Below are positions 34,501-46,269 of a stretch of 64,000 nucleotides of DNA, piece by piece; position 1 is the stretch's first letter, and every line of letters begins with the position of its first letter. Position numbers and translations under genes: made by a program. Source of the stretch: Atopsyche davidsoni (taxonomy: Eukaryota > Arthropoda > Insecta > Trichoptera > Hydrobiosidae); assembly GCA_022113835.1 (NCBI GenBank), contig JAILWY010000027.1:2048501-2112500 (forward strand). The letters are read 5' to 3'. The notes beneath the pieces were generated by a model. That model searched no databases, was not told the DNA's origin, and saw only the letters and a list, made by a program, of their open reading frames with translations.

Positions 34501-34922
34501 TGTATGCAAGAAATACACAGTGTGGATAAATGTTTAAACTACACTTTACTTTTCTATTAAAAGCCGCTTCGCAGTTTGACAAATGAATAATAATTTTAAC
34601 AAATAAATATTATATAATGCTCAACTTAATATAAAAAAAATAAGACCTGTTTGTTAATTAATATAATTTAACATATTTTTTGTAATGTGTTTTATACGAC
34701 ATCAAACACGCATCTATACATTTATCGCGGACCAATCTTCTATTTGGTTTATTTTCTTTAAATTTTATATCATATGTTAAATGAAGCAAGATGTTATATG
34801 TGTGAATTGATTGCCCAAAAACTAATTCTATATTGCGTTTAAAATAATTAATACTAATAAGGTAGTTATTATAGATTCTCACCCAGTGCAGCTAACAAAA
34901 AACTCAGAAAAACTTTCAGCAT
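31528..34922 (-). CDS. DUF1397 / 27 kDa hemolymph glycoprotein-like secreted protein, five exons
   Basis: The coding exons on the minus strand are 34922-34883, 34365-34253, 33416-33319, 32611-32448 and 31703-31528 (40, 113, 98, 164 and 176 bases). Every junction is GT-AG and the phases agree, giving 196 residues. Residues 1-16 (MLKVFLSFLLAALVVA) are a signal peptide. Ten cysteines (38, 60, 86, 95, 106, 130, 148, 159, 187, 193) allow five disulfides. LCDKVSEKVECIEKFNSAVRPC and FADAMCNDNREKLIEFAAKHGYDCYSKN, here split as GLCDKVSEKVEC / FNSAVRPC and FADAMCNDNREKL / GYDCYSKN, match the conserved core of insect DUF1397 proteins. NAT at 120-122 is an N-glycosylation site. An acidic stretch (EPDSEEESVEE, 172-182) precedes a short C-terminus that seems shorter than usual for the family. 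The role is unknown; members are abundant hemolymph or secreted proteins. Confidence 0.8.
32745..32892 (+). mobile_element. family B element within intron 3 of the DUF1397 gene
   Basis: It contains GTGATGA (32761-32767, core with C3 changed to G), GGCCAA, loop, TTGGTT stem II kept by G-U pairs, GAAAC-TA-GTC and ATGCA. It continues AAAAATGGATCTTCACCAAA then CAAATGCCTTGTCCCTCGAC. The outer inverted arm on the left is reduced to AAATATAACCT. It sits in the intron between exons 3 and 4 of the DUF1397 gene, on the opposite strand, so its core would be antisense to that transcript. Confidence 0.6.
33955..34040 (-). mobile_element. tRNA-derived SINE head in DUF1397 intron 2
   Basis: On the minus strand TAGTGAAGTGGCTGAAT (34015-34031) fits the Pol III A box and AAGTTCAAGTCCTCTC (33962-33977) the B box, ~55 bases apart. 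Intervening arms do not fold well. It is a degenerate tRNA-like head of a SINE or a tRNA pseudogene, lying in the intron between exons 2 and 3. Confidence 0.45.
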
Positions 34923-34943
34923 CTTGATCGGTGGTCGGAGACA

Positions 34944-34978
34944 GACTAAGGAAAATCAGACGTTCAGTCACAGATATA
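34944..34978 (-). promoter_or_regulatory. TATA and initiator of the DUF1397 gene
   Basis: On the minus strand TATATCTG (34978-34971) lies 31 bases before the A of an initiator-like TTAGTC (34949-34944, A at 34947), the canonical TATA-to-start distance. This predicts a leader of only ~25 bases before the ATG at 34922, common for highly expressed secreted insect proteins. Inferred from spacing. Confidence 0.45.
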
Positions 34979-34989
34979 CAGTATTTTAA

Positions 34990-37900
34990 ATCTGCATCGA
35001 TTATCTTATATTATTTAACACTTAGAGACCAGGACGTCAAAAAAGTCTGTTTTACAGCTAAAAATATAATAATACGCAAATAAAGACGTCATCATAATCA
35101 GCGCAACGATTAAAAACATGTTAGGCTGTCGAATTATAAGCACGGGTGATCATAAAAATTATGAGTATTTACATAAACGTAAACAATGAACGTGTGTATT
35201 TTATTTTTTTTTAATAAAAAATCCACAAACGGAAGTCATGTAATCTCAGGAAATCTACAAACACGGAGTCCATAACCATATTATCTTTAAAAGAAGGCCA
35301 CAAGGGAAAAGATAAGATGTATTCAAAAATAATTACTGTAAAACTGGTACTGTTTAAAAAAAATTTATACACATAAGCGGGAGATGTTAATTTTCTATTA
35401 TTAAATAGTACTTTTCTGTTGTATAATAAATTTAAAGGAGAAAGAAATTGCGACAGTAAAAATAAATTTCAAAAAAGTTACATCGTACGAGGGACCTTCT
35501 AAGTTTTTTGTTGTATTATTATTATAAAAATATACATTATTCTTTTTAACGAGATACGAGATAAATAAGACAATGCACTTTGTATTAATCGATTCCTCGT
35601 GCGTCAGTTTATATCTTTAAAACACATTATGACGTCACATGTGTTAATTGATGCAGAAACGTCGTTGGTATGGTAAAAATATTTAAATTTGGGTTTTTCA
35701 AACATAAACTCGTCCTGTACAGGTTAAATGCTAAACGTGTCAACAATATTCTGAATAAACCTATTAATCAAACAACTTTAAAACTATTTGTCAGAACAAA
35801 TATAATTTGAGAATCATACATCCGTACCGTTAATCACTCAACATCATTTATGACACCTAATGGGAAACTAAGCATGTTGACTTTTTTTTTATTCAATTTT
35901 TTTGTAGGCAAACTCTTCAATTTTTTTTTCAATTTACTATATTGATTTTGAGATGGCCAATAAGTAGAGTCATGAACTCAAAAGTGTTCCGAAACGATTA
36001 TTTTAATATAACTTACATTTATTCAAAAAAACTGTTTAATAGCATTTTTAAAATAAAAAAATTTACTTGTTTTTTTGTTAAATAAAACGAATTTGTTCAA
36101 TTTATGTAAATAGTTGTTTTAACAATTATATTATTCGAATATTAGTATTTTAAGCTATTTACAATAAAACACTTGCGCCGTTCGTTAGTATGATATTGGA
36201 TATTCAATTGTATACAGCGTGTACCTTTAATCAGCCTGAGCATTTCATTTAATTAGGCACACAACGGCTCGTATTATACAGAGGAAGCGACTTGTTGCTC
36301 TGTTAATATAATACAATATGTATATAATATACACACAAACACAAACGCATACTTTATTATTTCCTACGTCAAAAATTACAGGAAAGCATTGATACATCCT
36401 GCATAAAGTGTAATTCATATTATTCAACAAACATTATGGATGTGTTACTCTTAATGAAGCATTATGAATAAGAAAATTGGATTATATTAGAGGCGTTATT
36501 GTAAGTCGTGTATTTAATTTTTTTCATGTTTTTGTATTGTATTGTAAGCATAAAAATAATGCTCTAAAATATTATAATTTCATTCAAAGCAAATAACAAA
36601 ATACCTAAAAAAAAAATCCTCCTACCCTTCAGCGTATAAATATTAAAGAAACGTTCAACTTCAGATTCTTTCCATAACGCGAGCATCAATAGAGATGAAA
36701 GTACCTAAATACATTTCAAATCTTTCTGAAAGTTGTATGTAATTTTCATTACCCCATAAACCTCCGTGCTACACGATTCCATCTGCAACTGTAAAGGATT
36801 TTATGAGGCACATAAAGAGCTGCTGAGGAACGATAGTGAAGGGAGGTAAAACTTTTTAACGAGCCGACTTTGAAATTTCTTCATATATTGTTTTTTTATG
36901 CAATTAAATAATATAATAAGTGGTTAATTTAAGAGCACGTCCATTAATTTAAAAAATCTAAAAAATTCAATGAAGCATTATAACGCGACAATAAACCCCT
37001 TTAACGTGCAATTAGGCTTAAATCCAGATAGAGCATTTTTTAAATTATTCATGTATCTTGGTATGGAGAAGATGAAAAAAAATGTTTCATGCAAGTTTTT
37101 AAATAATTTAAGCAAAACAAAATAACTACTTGAACTACTAGATGGCATGATATTGAGAAGTTTTCCAAACAAGATGCAAAATTTAATATAAAAACAGATG
37201 GTTAAGTAAAGGTATAAATTAGTAAATAGTCAAGATAAGAAAAAAAATTGTTTTCTTATCATTTGCAAAAGACTACACAAATGTATAAATATCAAATGTT
37301 TTTCGTGAACAAGTAAAGTCTTTAAACTCTATCAAGGCTGTCCTGAAAACAAAATATTTAGACCGATATAAAAATTAATAATCAAGGACTATTATGTGAA
37401 ATATATTTATTTCAAGTGCATTTTTTTACGGTACTTATACACAGTTTCGAATCTTTTTGTTTTGTTTTACATTTAAATTTAAAATTTTTAAGGGTAGTAT
37501 TTTTTATTTGCCACCAGCCCCTCGGGTTTTATTGAGCCTCAGTGGAATAGTCTCAGGTCGTTAAAAGAGAAACACGCCAGCAAAAGACTTGGCACCGAAG
37601 GTGAGAGAAATAAGAAATAGGTAAATAAGCGTGAATGGAACCGAGCTGACCCGAGAAATCCGGGGATGCAATAAAAGAATCCCAAAGAGGAACTTGGGGG
37701 TGAAGGTAAACAGAGGAAGCTGCTGAAACGGAATTGGGTCGATGTATTATTTGATATAAGTGGCTTTTGGGTGTATTTTCTGTCGCACACTTGCATACGG
37801 AATAAACATAGAACTGACGCTTTTAAATCAACAAATATACCTCAAAGGTATCAATTAGTTGAGCTTTGTTTTTACAATCCTCCTGGAAAGTTTTTGAGTA

Positions 37901-38330
37901 CGTTTCAGTTATTATTGCGAGGGCATATTAACGTAAGGTCCTGTGTTAGAATTATTTATTGTGTACAAGTTCTTACAGATATTTCAACCTTGAAAATATT
38001 CAAAGTTATATCTCATTTTATTTTGACTAAAGACAAAATCTATTATATATTAAAAATATTAAAATAATTTTTCTGCAATGAACATTTTTTTTTAAACGTC
38101 AAAATAACATTGATCAAAGTGTTTGATCAATGTTTGTTTTTCAGTGTTTGTGTGTAAAACATTCTACTTATATTCATAACTATTTAAAATATATATAAGA
38201 TGAAACCTATACTTCATAAGTATTTTCATAACGTAAGCATTTGTCGGGAAAAATATCTAAGCACACCTACTTCATAAAAAATAATAATGAACGTTTTTTC
38301 AATATCTGAGAATATTATAGAATTGAAGAA
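34990..38330. other. AT-rich noncoding DNA
   Basis: A perfect CRE followed by an E-box-like CACATGTG lies at 35630-35641. Otherwise no gene or repeat is recognised. The minus frame at 37539-37796 (Ser/Phe/Leu-rich, 85 codons) and the plus frame at 37771-38067 have no domain and appear to be chance frames. Confidence 0.45.
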
Positions 38331-41300
38331 AGCGTTAGCTAGTCGTACGTGTTATTGACGTTTCACTGCACACTGGCTCTTTGGATTTTCGACACTTCAG
38401 GATATTTTCAGGATCCTGGCTTTTGGCTGGAAGGCAGTGGAAAGCAGTGGAGCTGTCGCCAGCTGGAGCTTAACTGCCGGGTTTTATGAGTTACTTCATC
38501 CGGTAGTCCTTTCAGTAAAGATTTTACTGAAAGTTTTCTTAAGGTTATTCGAAGGTTAGAGTAAATGATCCCTACAGTTATTCATATTTCAATGAATATG
38601 TCATGAATAAAAAGGATTTAAGTGAACTTCAAATACTAGATATTCCCAAAGTCGTATTTTTTCTAAAATTATTATTCTATATCTATAATTCATTTATTTT
38701 AAATGAGCTCATTTTATAATAATATTGAATAGTAATTAATTATATTTTTTTAAATTTAAGCTGTGTTTAATTGACGCACGTTATAAAATTTGTGCAATTT
38801 TTCTCTTTTAAAACTTCAAGCTTCATGTTGGTCCATTTTTAGGTATTTGATCCCTTTATTAAATCCCTTAAGATGACTTCAGTACAGAGAATCTTCAATA
38901 TCATGATTGTTAAATGAAAATTATTAAGGCACTGATTTTTTTTGAATGTGTTATTACGGTAGATACAGTGTGGTGCGTCAAGTTATATCTTCAGTTTAGA
39001 CTATTTAAAATAAATACAAATGAAATTTTATACGAAATTTATATGCTAACAAGTAAATTCACCCCAGTGTAAAATGCGACGTAAAAAAGTTATAAAACGG
39101 AAATCCACATATCTACAGAGTCGCAGAATGGTCCAATCTAAAATCCTATAAATCATATTGTGGATTCAAAAAAACGCTCATATGTTTGGAAGACACAGTG
39201 GGATGGCCTCGACTTCCTTCGGTTCATTTTTCCCTTTGGCATTTGCTTCGGGACCTGACCCTTCGAGTCCCACGGGCCTGACCCGGTCAAAATAAACTTA
39301 GGTCTGGACCCCGAATCTCAGAGCGGCCTTCCCAAACCGCGGGCTGGGAAGAGTTAACTTTGTCAGTAAACATTTTACAGTGTAAACAAATTGGTTTAAA
39401 ATCTATATTTAAAATGGCTTTTGATATTTTGAATCTGCCTGTAACATTTTGTGGAATCGTTTTTTTAGTTATTGGCAAGAACTGTTAAATGGAACTAAGC
39501 TGATACACTAGTCTTAATAGTTCAACGATATATTTGGGCTAGAACAATAATTATAGGAATGAAATGCATATTATAATTATCGGCTTGACAGCTGAAAACA
39601 GTTTTTTTTGCAGTACTAAAATAATTTATTTTTATTAATAATTTGCTGTTTTATTTTCGATGTGCCTCACTCAGTGCAAACAAGGATTCATCAAAGCAAT
39701 GAATAACTGCTTTTAGCGCAAACTACTTGATGAAATATAAAAGCTAGTGAGGACGCTTATAAGACAGGTTTATTTGAATAAATGTAAGAGATAATAATAT
39801 TTACATCTAAAGTATGTCAAAGTAAAATTTCATAAATAAAAATATATATATTTAGTTTCCTCCCTTGCATACACAAGATTTGCAACATCTGATCTAGAGT
39901 AAGTTCATAAAAACACTGTCCGAATAAATGTCCGGAATAATACAACAATAAGACTCGGACTAGAATTCAAATTGACCTGTCCTTTGAATAATACATCAAA
40001 TGACAGACCAAACGGTCATATTTCATAGAGGTCTTGAATATTTTTTTATGTTTATTTTTTTTGGATAGTTATTTGCGCATCGTTTTCGTGATTTCTTTGG
40101 GGCTTTCAGTTTTTTATGATTGACGTGTCGTTACATTTTTTCTTGGCATGGCATTTGGTATTATGTTTTGAAAATATATTTTTACAATAAACCTGTGTAC
40201 AAATGCAGATAAATTAAATATTTCCAAAAGATTATTGTTAACCACTTTAAGTCTCTTTATAAGATCATTTCATGGTATGCTTTGATGGTATGAAAAAAAC
40301 TAACGACTTTCTATATTATTTATTTAAATACTTTTAGTCTAGCTACTCTGCAACTAAAAAACATTGAATTCTGATGAATCCGTAATTACATATACTCACT
40401 TGCGATGTTTTGCATTACGCAATAGATTTTTTTACATCATTTCTGACAGCGCCATTAAGTATACCAAAAAAATGACCCAAAATGCACGATTCATAATTTC
40501 AATCTCGCGTGTTACATATATTCCGGTAATTTATTTTTAATCGGCCACTAAATTCTATCATCGTGTTATGATTCAAATAAAAGTACGCAAGTAAACTCGT
40601 TTTCACGTTACTAACAAAAAAATATGAATTTGAAATAAGATATCTTAACTTTTTGAACCTTATCTAATCAAAATGGAAATGGACTTTTAAATAGAAACTT
40701 GGGAGATATTTAAAATATTACGAAAATTCAATCTTGAAATTAAAGTCGATTGCGAATCGATAAACTTATGGTTATAATACTCGACATAGGCTTGAAGTCA
40801 TTGTATGTATGGATCTCTATTCAAAGCTTTATTTCAGCAAAATCCAAAGACGTGTTAACCTTCATAATTGGGTTAAAATCACAAGTCAGTAATTAGCCTC
40901 AATCTTCAAGTTAGTTTAAATACGATCAGCTTGGCTTACACAAACACTCGGTACTTCTTCAGTTTTCAGATGCCGCAAGCAAGCCTTCGGATCTTTCAGT
41001 TCAATGCGCATAATTTTGTTATTTCCGCTGACGCGATGGGTAAATTGACTTCCGGCTTGCATTTTCCCTGAAAATTTCTGATATAGATAATTGGTTCAAT
41101 TTTCCGGCTGATTCATAGCCTATTTCCGCTATGATGTATAAATAGCAAAGTTCATTTGTATCACTCGGCATATTTTATTGTTCAAATTTGTATATTTATT
41201 AATTAATAATTTGGTATATAACTGACTAACTGACGTATAAACGTATTTTTTTTGTTTCAGGTATATATATGAAAATTTTCAAAAACATCTTTAACTAAGA

Positions 41301-41960
41301 TCATCTCATTGACGTATTACGAATAAAAGGTAAGTTTTTATGTATGCAGTTAAAAGCCTATAAAATCAATTTTTCGCATTGAACTGAGTGTTTATTTTTT
41401 AATTCACTGCTAATATCAACAATTTCCATTTAATAGCCAAGATAATTTGTTACGCCACAAAATATCTTTTAAATAAAAATAAGACAATTCATCCGTTTAA
41501 CTAGTCCCATTAAAAGTAATGCCCGGCATAAATCAGGATAATCTCCTTATCTGGAGTGTACTCAAAAATATGTATAATATAAACCATTAACAGGGCAGGC
41601 CTCGTAGCGCTGTATTATTATACAGCGTGCTAAGACGCCCACGGTCCTCCCCCGAGCTACGCACAATCGTGGATTCTGGAGAGATTTGCATAGAACAAGA
41701 CGGGCAGTTGGTACACACTGTATAGAATTACATCGACTGACGGCGCTGGGCGGCTCTGAGTATGATTTATAACGGCGATTAATTTGAATAACTAGCCGAC
41801 CAACTAACAGAAATACGACGCATTTCGGTTTTATTATTTCGGGGTTTCGGGAAAAAAATTCACTCAGAAATTCGCTTGAAACAACAAAATACATTAATGT
41901 AAATTATTATTAGATATTTGATAACTTCACATTTCCTAATTTTCTTAGCATAGCCTGAAC
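38331..41960. other. AT-rich noncoding DNA with GC-richer patches
   Basis: GC-richer patches lie at 38380-38480, 39190-39350 (GGGACCTGACCCTTCGAGTC onward) and 41580-41790. The last spans an 110-codon minus-strand frame with no recognisable domain and contains a small hairpin (CGCTGTAT/ATACAGCG at 41610-41630). None shows splice sites or homology I can name. Confidence 0.4.
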
Positions 41961-41989
41961 TAACCCTTACGGGTTTCCATGGCTAATGG

Positions 41990-42056
41990 CTATATCCGAA
42001 TTCGAAACCGAGACCTAATAGTCGGGCAGCTGGCAAAATAACCACTGAAACACGAG
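41990..42056 (-). mobile_element. tRNA-derived SINE head
   Basis: On the minus strand TTTCAGTGGTTAT (A box, 42039-42052) is followed by CAGCTGCCCGACTATTAGGT and CTCGGTTTCGAATTCGG (B box, 41999-42013). Immediately next to it on the plus strand is a second A-box-like phrase, TAGTGCAGTGGTTAGTATGC (42058-42077), so two tRNA-like heads face away from each other. Confidence 0.5.
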
Positions 42057-42079
42057 GTAGTGCAGTGGTTAGTATGCAA

Positions 42080-43280
42080 ATTGAATTGCTGAACCTTTTT
42101 TTGCACTGTGGTGATATTTAAAAAAAATATTTATAAAAAATCAATACAGAACTATTAATTAAAAACCTTAAAAATTACCGCACCTTAGTAAGTCTGTTAG
42201 GGCTGCAACGTTTCGATTATAACTGAAGGGCTGTTTTGTAAAAAATAATATAATTTTTTTTTCTTATCGGTGTGTTCTTTGAGCAGTTTTTGTAATATAT
42301 CCGGTATAAAGATCTAAGGTGACAAACCGGTCCGGTTTTGTTTCGCCAGGTGACGCACGCCCCTGCTCCCGGTTTTGGGTTACCACAAGGAACCAGGGCG
42401 TCATTGTTTGTCTGTAACCGGTTTCAAGAGGATGACCAAACAAGTTGCTTCAGTACACAATGGCGTTTTATTTAAATACCTCAAATTTGTCAAAAAAAAA
42501 TATATGCGATTTCGATTGAACTGGTATTTTCATAGCACAACGTGAAAATTGTTTACGCTATTAACACCTTTTATATCTGGCTGTGTAATAATTTGCAAAA
42601 CACCCTGTTTCAGAAAATAATTATGCGTTGTCTTATAGCGTGTTGAGTGTAAATTAAGGTATGCTGTTAGTTTCAAGAAGGTTTCTTCGGTTAAAGTCCT
42701 TAATCAATTGTATGAAAAGCTTCAAGATTTGCATGTTGCTGAACAATCCAGCAACTGCGTAGATCACGGCAAGACCCAACACCCAATATATTTTCACCAC
42801 AGGGATTGTTAGTGAAGCAATTATAAATCAGAATTAATTCAAATCGCTTCTGTTTCCAACTGCGGAGGCTGTATAAGACCCCACGCATAACTACCCTTCC
42901 AGTAAACCTGCGGTAGATATGCTAATCCCCGAACAACCCTTCCAGGAAGCGGAGCGGTCGGAACGGTGAACATGCACCAATATTACAACCCCGATCTTCC
43001 TTCCCGGGGAAAATTCACACCATGGTTTAGTGACTGTCTCAGATTAAATTATTGAGTGATAGAATTTGCTACCCTTCTCTCCGCGATTTGTCACTAAATA
43101 ATACAATTACATTCGGTTAAATAAACCTTTAACCAGATTGATTATCTACGTTTTAGTTTATTCCCTTTGGGGATGTCAACTATTTAAAAATGCAAACATT
43201 AATAAATATTTTTCAATTATTACAAAAATAACACTTGAAAAAGTTTTTTATAAGTTGCAAAAACTTTATGACATCTTAAA
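42080..43280. other. noncoding DNA with GC-richer patches
   Basis: The patches at 42310-42440 and 42880-43040 (AACAACCCTTCCAGGAAGCG onward) are GC-richer than the surroundings but carry no open frame of note. They may be regulatory or conserved noncoding sequence. Confidence 0.4.
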
Positions 43281-43284
43281 AAAA

Positions 43285-44406
43285 TATACGGTTTTTTAAT
43301 GTCTCCTGTTTTAGAGGACAATTAAAATGATGATTATTAATGATATGGGTAACTTTTGTTTTGTTCTACATCTGATGATGACCAAGTCTGTTGGTCGAAA
43401 CTGATCATGCTAAAACTATAATAAACTCAAAGTGAAGAAAGTATAAAAAGTTACCCATATCATTGATAAAAAATGGATCTTCACCAATCAAATGCCTTGT
43501 CTCTCAACTAGATAAAATGATGATAGCAAGAAGATGTGAATCAACGAAGTTAAGCTATAATTTTTTGTCGTTTCATGAATACATATGATTTATAAAATTT
43601 ACTTTAAAAAATATTTATTTGTAATGTCAGTGTGATTCCGTAACATAAAAATTTTTTTTTTGCTAGTTTCGTGTGTTTGTTAAGTAACATTAACTAGAAC
43701 ATGAAACAGCAGAATTTCGCGATTTCCTGTATAAAACAATTCCTTATTTTTACAGCAATTCTGTTACTTCCTCTTAATATACTTGTAGATATTTTTATTT
43801 CAAAAACAACGGTTTTTGAATGTCTCCTGTTTTAGAGGACAATTTAAATGATGATTTAATGATATGCGTAACTTTTGTTCTGCTCTGAAGATGTGAAGCA
43901 ACGAAGTTAAGCTATACTTTTTGTCGTTTCATGAATATGATTTATAAAATTTACTTTGAAAAATTGTTATTCGTAATGTCAGTGTGATTCCGTAACATAA
44001 AAATATTTTTTTGGTAGTTTCGTGTGTTTGTTAAGTAACATTAACCAGAACACGAAACAGCAGAATTTCACGATTTCCTCCGATTTCCTGTATAAAACAA
44101 TTCCTTATTTTTACAGCAATTCTATTACTTCCTCTTAATATACTTGTAGATATTTTTATTTTAAAAAACAACGGTTTTTTAAAAGTCTCCTGTTTTAGAG
44201 GACAATTAAAATGATTTAATGATATGGGTAACTTTTGATCTGTTCTACATCTGATGATGTCCAAGTCGGTCTGTTTTTTGCTAGTTTCATGTGTTTGTTA
44301 AGTACCATTAACTAGAGCACGAAACAGCAGAATTCCGCGATTTCCTCCGATTTCCTGTATAAAACCATTCCTTATTTTTACAGCAATTCTATTACTTCCT
44401 CTTATT
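43285..44406 (+). repeat. three-unit tandem array containing a family B element
   Basis: Units begin at the phrase GTCTCCTGTTTTAGAGGACA (43301, 43822, 44185) and end near CAGCAATTCT.TTACTTCCTC. The first unit (~521 bases) holds a full family B element (43340-43512). The second (~363) retains only its outer GATATG.GTAACTTTTG. The third is cut inside the core (TCTGATGATGTCCAAGTC) and joined to TTTTTTGCTAGTTTC. The 77-codon minus frame at 44031-44264 lies across a junction and is not a gene. Confidence 0.75.
43340..43512 (+). mobile_element. family B inverted-repeat element, near-complete
   Basis: Outer arms GATATGGGTAACTTTT (43344-43359) and AAAAGTTACCCATATC (43447-43462) are perfect inverted repeats. 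The core is CTGATGA (43372-43378), bulged T, GACCAA/TTGGTC stem II, GAAAC, then TGATC in place of TAGTC, so the GUC is now AUC. Stem I is reduced to three pairs. The element ends with GGATCTTCACCAATCAAATG and CCTTGTCTCTC. Confidence 0.65.
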
Positions 44407-46080
44407 GACTTGCACATCCGCCCTTCTAAGCGCCCCTATGTACATCGCCGGGGGTGGAATTCGCTAAAGACCGGTGCTCCGCGGGGCGTGTAGGGGACGT
44501 ATTCGGGATTCCAAATTTATACCAACTCGGCAAACCTCTTGCAAATGACGCTATAAAAATGTGATCAAATCATCGTTACCTTGATGGACCCACGCCACAC
44601 TGGGCAGGTAGCTCATAGCGAGAACATGTTCAAGGAATAGCACAACGCGCTAGCTTTTTATAAAATTGATTTTAATATTACGAATCAAAAAAAAAACCCT
44701 TACAAAGCTTAGGATTCCACAGTAGCACATAAATAATCTATATATTCTTCTATCGGTTTCTGTTAAATTTCTAATATTATATTCTATAAACGTATATAAC
44801 ACACGCGTAAGTTATGACTTCATAATATTCGAGTCGAGCCGAGTGTTAAACCTTGCTTTCCTCACGATGGATTTAAATAATCTATTTATTAAAATTTAAT
44901 TCATAACCTGGTTCTTCATATGATATACGCACACATAACTGTTAAGTGACCCCAAACTAAGTCATGAATATCAAAAAAATTATACCACCAGCCTTCAGAG
45001 ATGCTTAAAAAGCTCAAAGTCATCAACCATCAGTTGGGATATTGTTCAAAAGTTCTATGTATTTATTCAATTTTACAATAGTTACTTGGGATGCTTAATT
45101 GTTACGAAACCTTTAATTCTGCCCAAAATATATTTTTCAAAAATAGTTAATAAATGATGGTATTGGAGCTGCATTGATTTATTTTATGCTAGTGTTAGCT
45201 TCAACGGATTAGAGTGCAAATTTAATATAGGATCTAAGACATATCACAGTAAAAAAAGTTCTTCTGATTTTGCGTGACACAATTATAATGAATAACAAAA
45301 ATACTTATTCCTAAAAATAGCACAAACAGCTTATATTTCACAAAAACCGATTTAAAATTGTGAATAAAATATTTTTTAATATAATAAGCTGTTTTTTTAT
45401 TCAAGGGACTTAATTAAAACGACAAGTGGATTTATAAATTAAATCTTAAATGAAGATGAAATCTTCTCCAGATCCGTGCTACAATATTGTAACAAAATCA
45501 TTTATCAGCTGTCATAAATAAAGCAGGTTGATATTCTACAAATATCAATCAACTCTTTAAGACTACGTTATTTTGTTAGACTCCAAAAAAAAACTTAAAT
45601 ACATTTCACAAACATGTTTTAAAGTAAGAGACTGAAAACAAACAATGTATACGCAAGCCCAGACATGTTGACTGTCCTGTTATTCCGTGAGAAGTATAGT
45701 TCCACCAAAGCGACTAGTATTTTTGGCACGGGACTAGCAGACATCAGCTGACTGCTATAGACACGCAATTTTTTTTTATCGTCTAACCTAATCTAAATTT
45801 CCAAGTATTATATGACGTAGTCTGAAAATTTCATATTTTTTTAAAAGTAAATCTAATCATAGCACACGAAACGTTTTTGGGTGATATGTGAGTTTAAGCT
45901 TTTGTGGAGTTTAACTGTTTTATTATTTTTTGATTGATTATGAATGCCAAAGACGATGAAAAAAAAGCTCACGCGGAATGCGATTTAAAAGTGAAACATT
46001 GAGCTTTGGAAGTGCGGTTTTTTCAGGACGTCGTTTGAAACATCAAAGCTCTGGGAACAAAACAATGTTACGCGGCTGCC
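44407..46080. other. AT-rich noncoding DNA
   Basis: A CpG-rich patch at 44420-44520 (ACATCGCCGGGGGTGG, GGTGCTCCGCGGGGCG) borders the tandem array. The rest shows no gene or repeat. Confidence 0.4.
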
Positions 46081-46121
46081 TTTGTGCGCCGTGATTCATT
46101 AGGACCGATCCATCCCGCGTC

Positions 46122-46129
46122 TATAAATA
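46122..46129 (+). promoter_or_regulatory. candidate TATA box
   Basis: TATAAATA sits in a GC-rich setting (CCCGCG to GGGGGCGCATCGGGCG), as in a core promoter. About 180 bases downstream a 43-codon frame begins at 46308, but it is too short and unremarkable to call a gene. It could be a promoter for an exon or noncoding RNA not recognised, or chance. Confidence 0.25.
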
Positions 46130-46269
46130 CGGGGGCGCATCGGGCGATAAATTTTGGGAGCCACTGAGCATGTGTCGGACAATCAGGTGTTTTTTTTTTT
46201 TTTTAACGCGGAATGCGCGCTGAAAATGTAGGCGGAGCTGAAAACCGTGGGAGTGCTTTGTAGGAGTCT

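Noticed and set aside
37539..37796. 85-codon Ser/Leu/Phe-rich minus-strand frame
   Set aside because: Low-complexity translation of a purine-rich plus strand; no conserved features and no splice or promoter support.
41605..41635. Possible microRNA hairpin
   Set aside because: The perfect stem is only about 8 bp with no extended lower stem, too short for a pre-miRNA.
41562..41894. 110-codon minus-strand open frame, the longest unassigned frame outside the collagen exon and the transposase fragment
   Set aside because: The translation has no signal peptide, domain or repeat that I recognise and no supporting splice sites or promoter; it coincides with a GC-richer patch where long chance frames are expected.
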